Assembly (NCBI GenBank): GCA_013202725.1
Contig: JABMRH010000228.1
Location: 1 to 6,039, forward strand
Direction: 5' to 3'
DNA length: 6,039 nt
From: Desulfobacteraceae bacterium
GTDB lineage: Bacteria; Desulfobacterota; Desulfobacteria; Desulfobacterales; ETH-SRB1
The notes beneath the pieces were generated by a model. It was not told the DNA's origin and ran no database searches. It worked only from the letters and a program-made list of their open reading frames with translations. The position numbers and the translations under genes are program-made. This document shows, piece after piece, positions 5,754 to 6,039 of this stretch (position 1 is the stretch's first letter; every line of letters begins with the position of its first letter).

Positions 5754-6039
5754 GGATCAAATGACCAGTCACAGGATTACAAGAAAAATGAAGCCCCATT
5801 TCTTCAGAGATATGCCTGAAACATTTTCCAGTGCTGTTTAAGTTTGACAACAACTTCAAGTTTTCAGAATTGACAATACTGAGATGAATAAATGCAGGCC
5901 ATCACAGTATTTCCTTTTAAAGCGAATAAAAGATATGATTATTATGATAAGCAGTTAACGAGATCTGGAACTATGAACTAAAAAAAGGATTTAGCTATTC
6001 CATTCTTGACGATACAAACTTATAAACTGAGGAACATCC
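5754..6039. other. AT-rich region with only short open frames, probably decayed or non-coding
   Basis: No gene can be supported. A 26-codon frame (ATG 5761 to TAA 5841, starting MTSHRITRKMKPHFFRDM) has a GAGGA motif at 5752-5756 within the antitoxin's end and could be translated by coupling, but resembles nothing I know. A second frame of 29 codons (ATG 5892 to TAA 5981, starting MQAITVFPFKANKRYDYYD) has no ribosome binding site. A frame shift after it would read on as KKGFSYSILDDTNL before another stop, which may be a decayed gene. No terminator hairpin, tRNA or insertion-sequence end is visible. Confidence 0.45.

Noticed and set aside
5644..5859. 71-codon - strand frame across the antitoxin end
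   Set aside because: It overlaps the conserved ribbon-helix-helix frame, has no ribosome binding site and no recognisable motif.
5844..5875. Two TTGACA boxes 26 bp apart after the antitoxin
   Set aside because: Neither has an acceptable -10 box at 16-18 bases and no gene follows.

Overview
The window carries the distal end of a bacterial spc/alpha ribosomal-protein operon on the + strand, followed by a convergent two-gene unit on the - strand and then a small + strand toxin-antitoxin locus. The gene order rpmJ-rpsM-rpsK-rpsD-rpoA-rplQ, the bacterial-type RNA polymerase alpha subunit, and the TTG/ATG starts with AGGAGG-type ribosome binding sites show a bacterium. The style of the proteins (zinc-type L36 and S4, an L17 with a long lysine-rich tail, and a divergent RNase Z-like protein after the alpha operon) suggests a Desulfobacterota (deltaproteobacterial) genome. 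That placement is inference; no phylogenetic marker was compared.

Region 1 (1-3353): six co-directional genes with gaps of 9 to 49 bases and no visible internal promoter or terminator. They encode large-subunit proteins L36 and L17, small-subunit proteins S13, S11 and S4, and RNA polymerase alpha, so translation and transcription machinery are co-expressed. The last gene, rplQ, has an extra tail of about 107 residues that includes four tandem 13-residue lysine-rich repeats.

Region 2 (3354-4819): a 13-bp perfect inverted repeat lies at the junction of the converging transcripts. Its right arm codes for the last residues of the - strand gene. That gene encodes an RNase Z-like metallo-beta-lactamase-fold hydrolase with all seven expected metal ligands. 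A 140-residue protein of unknown function lies 3 bases upstream of it, and a good sigma70-type promoter lies in front of the pair.

Region 3 (4820-5142): an intergenic stretch with the divergent promoters of the two flanking units, an inverted repeat, and a possible decayed coding scrap.

Region 4 (5143-6039): a BrnT-like toxin gene overlaps by one base a gene for a ribbon-helix-helix antitoxin. They are preceded by a near-consensus promoter, and four GATA-starting repeats with 10-11 bp spacing follow the -35 box; these look like an autoregulatory operator. The last 286 bases hold only short open frames and look like non-coding or decayed accessory DNA. The alpha operon is ordinary housekeeping DNA. 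The likelier sites of novelty are the L17 tail, the RNase Z-like/unknown protein pair and the repeat-bearing toxin-antitoxin promoter. I see no strong evidence of a wholly new system.
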